From contig DATGMD010000037.1 in the NCBI GenBank assembly GCA_035293805.1, positions 98,786 to 162,785 of the forward strand: a DNA stretch of 64,000 nt, read 5' to 3'. A program made the translations under genes and the position numbers. Under the pieces are notes generated by a model. That model saw only the letters and a list, made by a program, of their open reading frames with translations. It did no database searches and was not told the origin of the DNA. Position 1 is the stretch's first letter; each line of letters begins with the position of its first letter. Origin of the DNA: JAJPHF01 sp035293805. GTDB lineage: Bacteria; Chloroflexota; UBA6077; JAJPHF01. Shown piece after piece: positions 63,675 to 64,000 of this stretch.

Positions 63675-63771
63675 GGGGGGGCGAGGGGGAGGGGTGAGGG
63701 TCCGTCCCGATCGGCCAGTATGAGTCCCGGCAAGTGTGTATATGCCTAGCGGGCGATCCCCGGTGGTACCG

Positions 63772-64000
63772 TTAGCGGGCGGTGGGCAGCTCGGGGAGTG
63801 GCTCCCCAGCCGGCGGGTAGAGCTTCGCCAGCGACTCCGCGCTGAAGTAGCGGCGGCAGCCCTGCCACTCGTCGTGCTGCTCGGCCAGCACCGCGCCGAC
63901 CAAACGCATCACCACCGTGCTGTTGGGGAAGATGCCCACCACGTCGGTGCGCCGCTTGATCTCCTTGTTCAGCCGCTCCAGCGGGTTGTGGGACCAGCTC
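63772..64000 (-). CDS. IS256 (Mutator) family transposase, C-terminal part (cut by window edge)
   Basis: The last 76 codons, ending TAA 63774-63772. The segment SHNPLERLNKEIKRRTDVVG is the C-terminal hallmark of IS256-type transposases, followed by IFPNSTVVMRLVGAVLAEQHDEW. The frame is open to the window edge. The gap 63675-63771 holds the outer family C-like flank of the IS4 element and a TA-rich GTGTATATGCC, perhaps near the IS256 end. Confidence 0.9.
   Translation of the reverse strand, partial: SWSHNPLERLNKEIKRRTDVVGIFPNSTVVMRLVGAVLAEQHDEWQGCRRYFSAESLAKLYPPAGEPLPELPTAR

Overview
The window is one continuous stretch of very GC-rich bacterial chromosome. It carries good Shine-Dalgarno sequences, many TTG/GTG starts, an XPB-type helicase with a SWIM/helicase-associated partner, a KaiB/KaiC operon, RlpA-like and LysM/NlpC wall proteins, and many lipoprotein substrate-binding proteins. 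This mix best fits an uncultured Chloroflexota lineage. An actinobacterium is the main alternative, and no rRNA or other marker in the window settles it.

Layout. 0-9.9 kb: a HipA-like kinase (cut by the left edge), a SWIM/helicase-associated gene broken by two in-frame stops, XPB helicase, tRNA-Ala, leuS, a VOC protein and small unknowns including a Uma2 nuclease. 10-15 kb: an orphan CoxL-like molybdenum hydroxylase subunit, a lipoprotein substrate binder and a divergent DHDPS/NahE-type aldolase. 15.1-19.8 kb: a five-gene clock-like operon, read leftward: receiver plus KaiA/RsbU-like domain, KaiB, KaiC, PAS histidine kinase, single-domain receiver. 19.9-24.1 kb: a DUF559-like nuclease, a membrane-anchored glycosidase and a LysM-NlpC/P60-SH3-transglycosylase protein. 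24.3-33.2 kb: catabolic genes (rhodanese, GlcD/GlcF-like oxidase, flavin reductase, class II aldolase, alpha/beta hydrolase) and two more substrate binders. 33.3-37.6 kb: a DUF485 protein, a sodium:solute symporter and a LytS/LytTR pair, probably a carboxylate uptake and sensing unit. 37.8-47.9 kb: two MFS transporters, a receiver with a DHp-like tail, a BON protein, a DsbA-fold protein, CutA, an Asp/Glu-racemase-fold protein, a DrrAB-type exporter and an SRPBCC protein. 48-55.8 kb: tRNA-Val, tRNA-Leu, RecD2, a Dna2-like nuclease-helicase and its unknown partner. 55.9-61.9 kb: RlpA-like protein with a long leader, a second ABC exporter, a CBM48 protein and a fourth substrate binder. 62.4-64 kb: a dead IS4-type element and the end of an IS256-type transposase.

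The most interesting system is the Kai operon. Its genes overlap or nearly touch, KaiC keeps both P-loops and both catalytic Glu pairs and has a Ser-Ser phosphosite pair, and the first gene joins a receiver to a helical domain resembling the KaiA C-terminus/RsbU N-terminus. This would be an input-oscillator-output chain outside cyanobacteria.

The second theme is repeats. At least five families of short GC-rich inverted repeats fill the intergenic gaps. One covaries in its stems. Another has inserted in frame into leuS, recD2 and the Dna2-like gene, and it resembles the ends of the IS4-type element at 62.4-63.7 kb.
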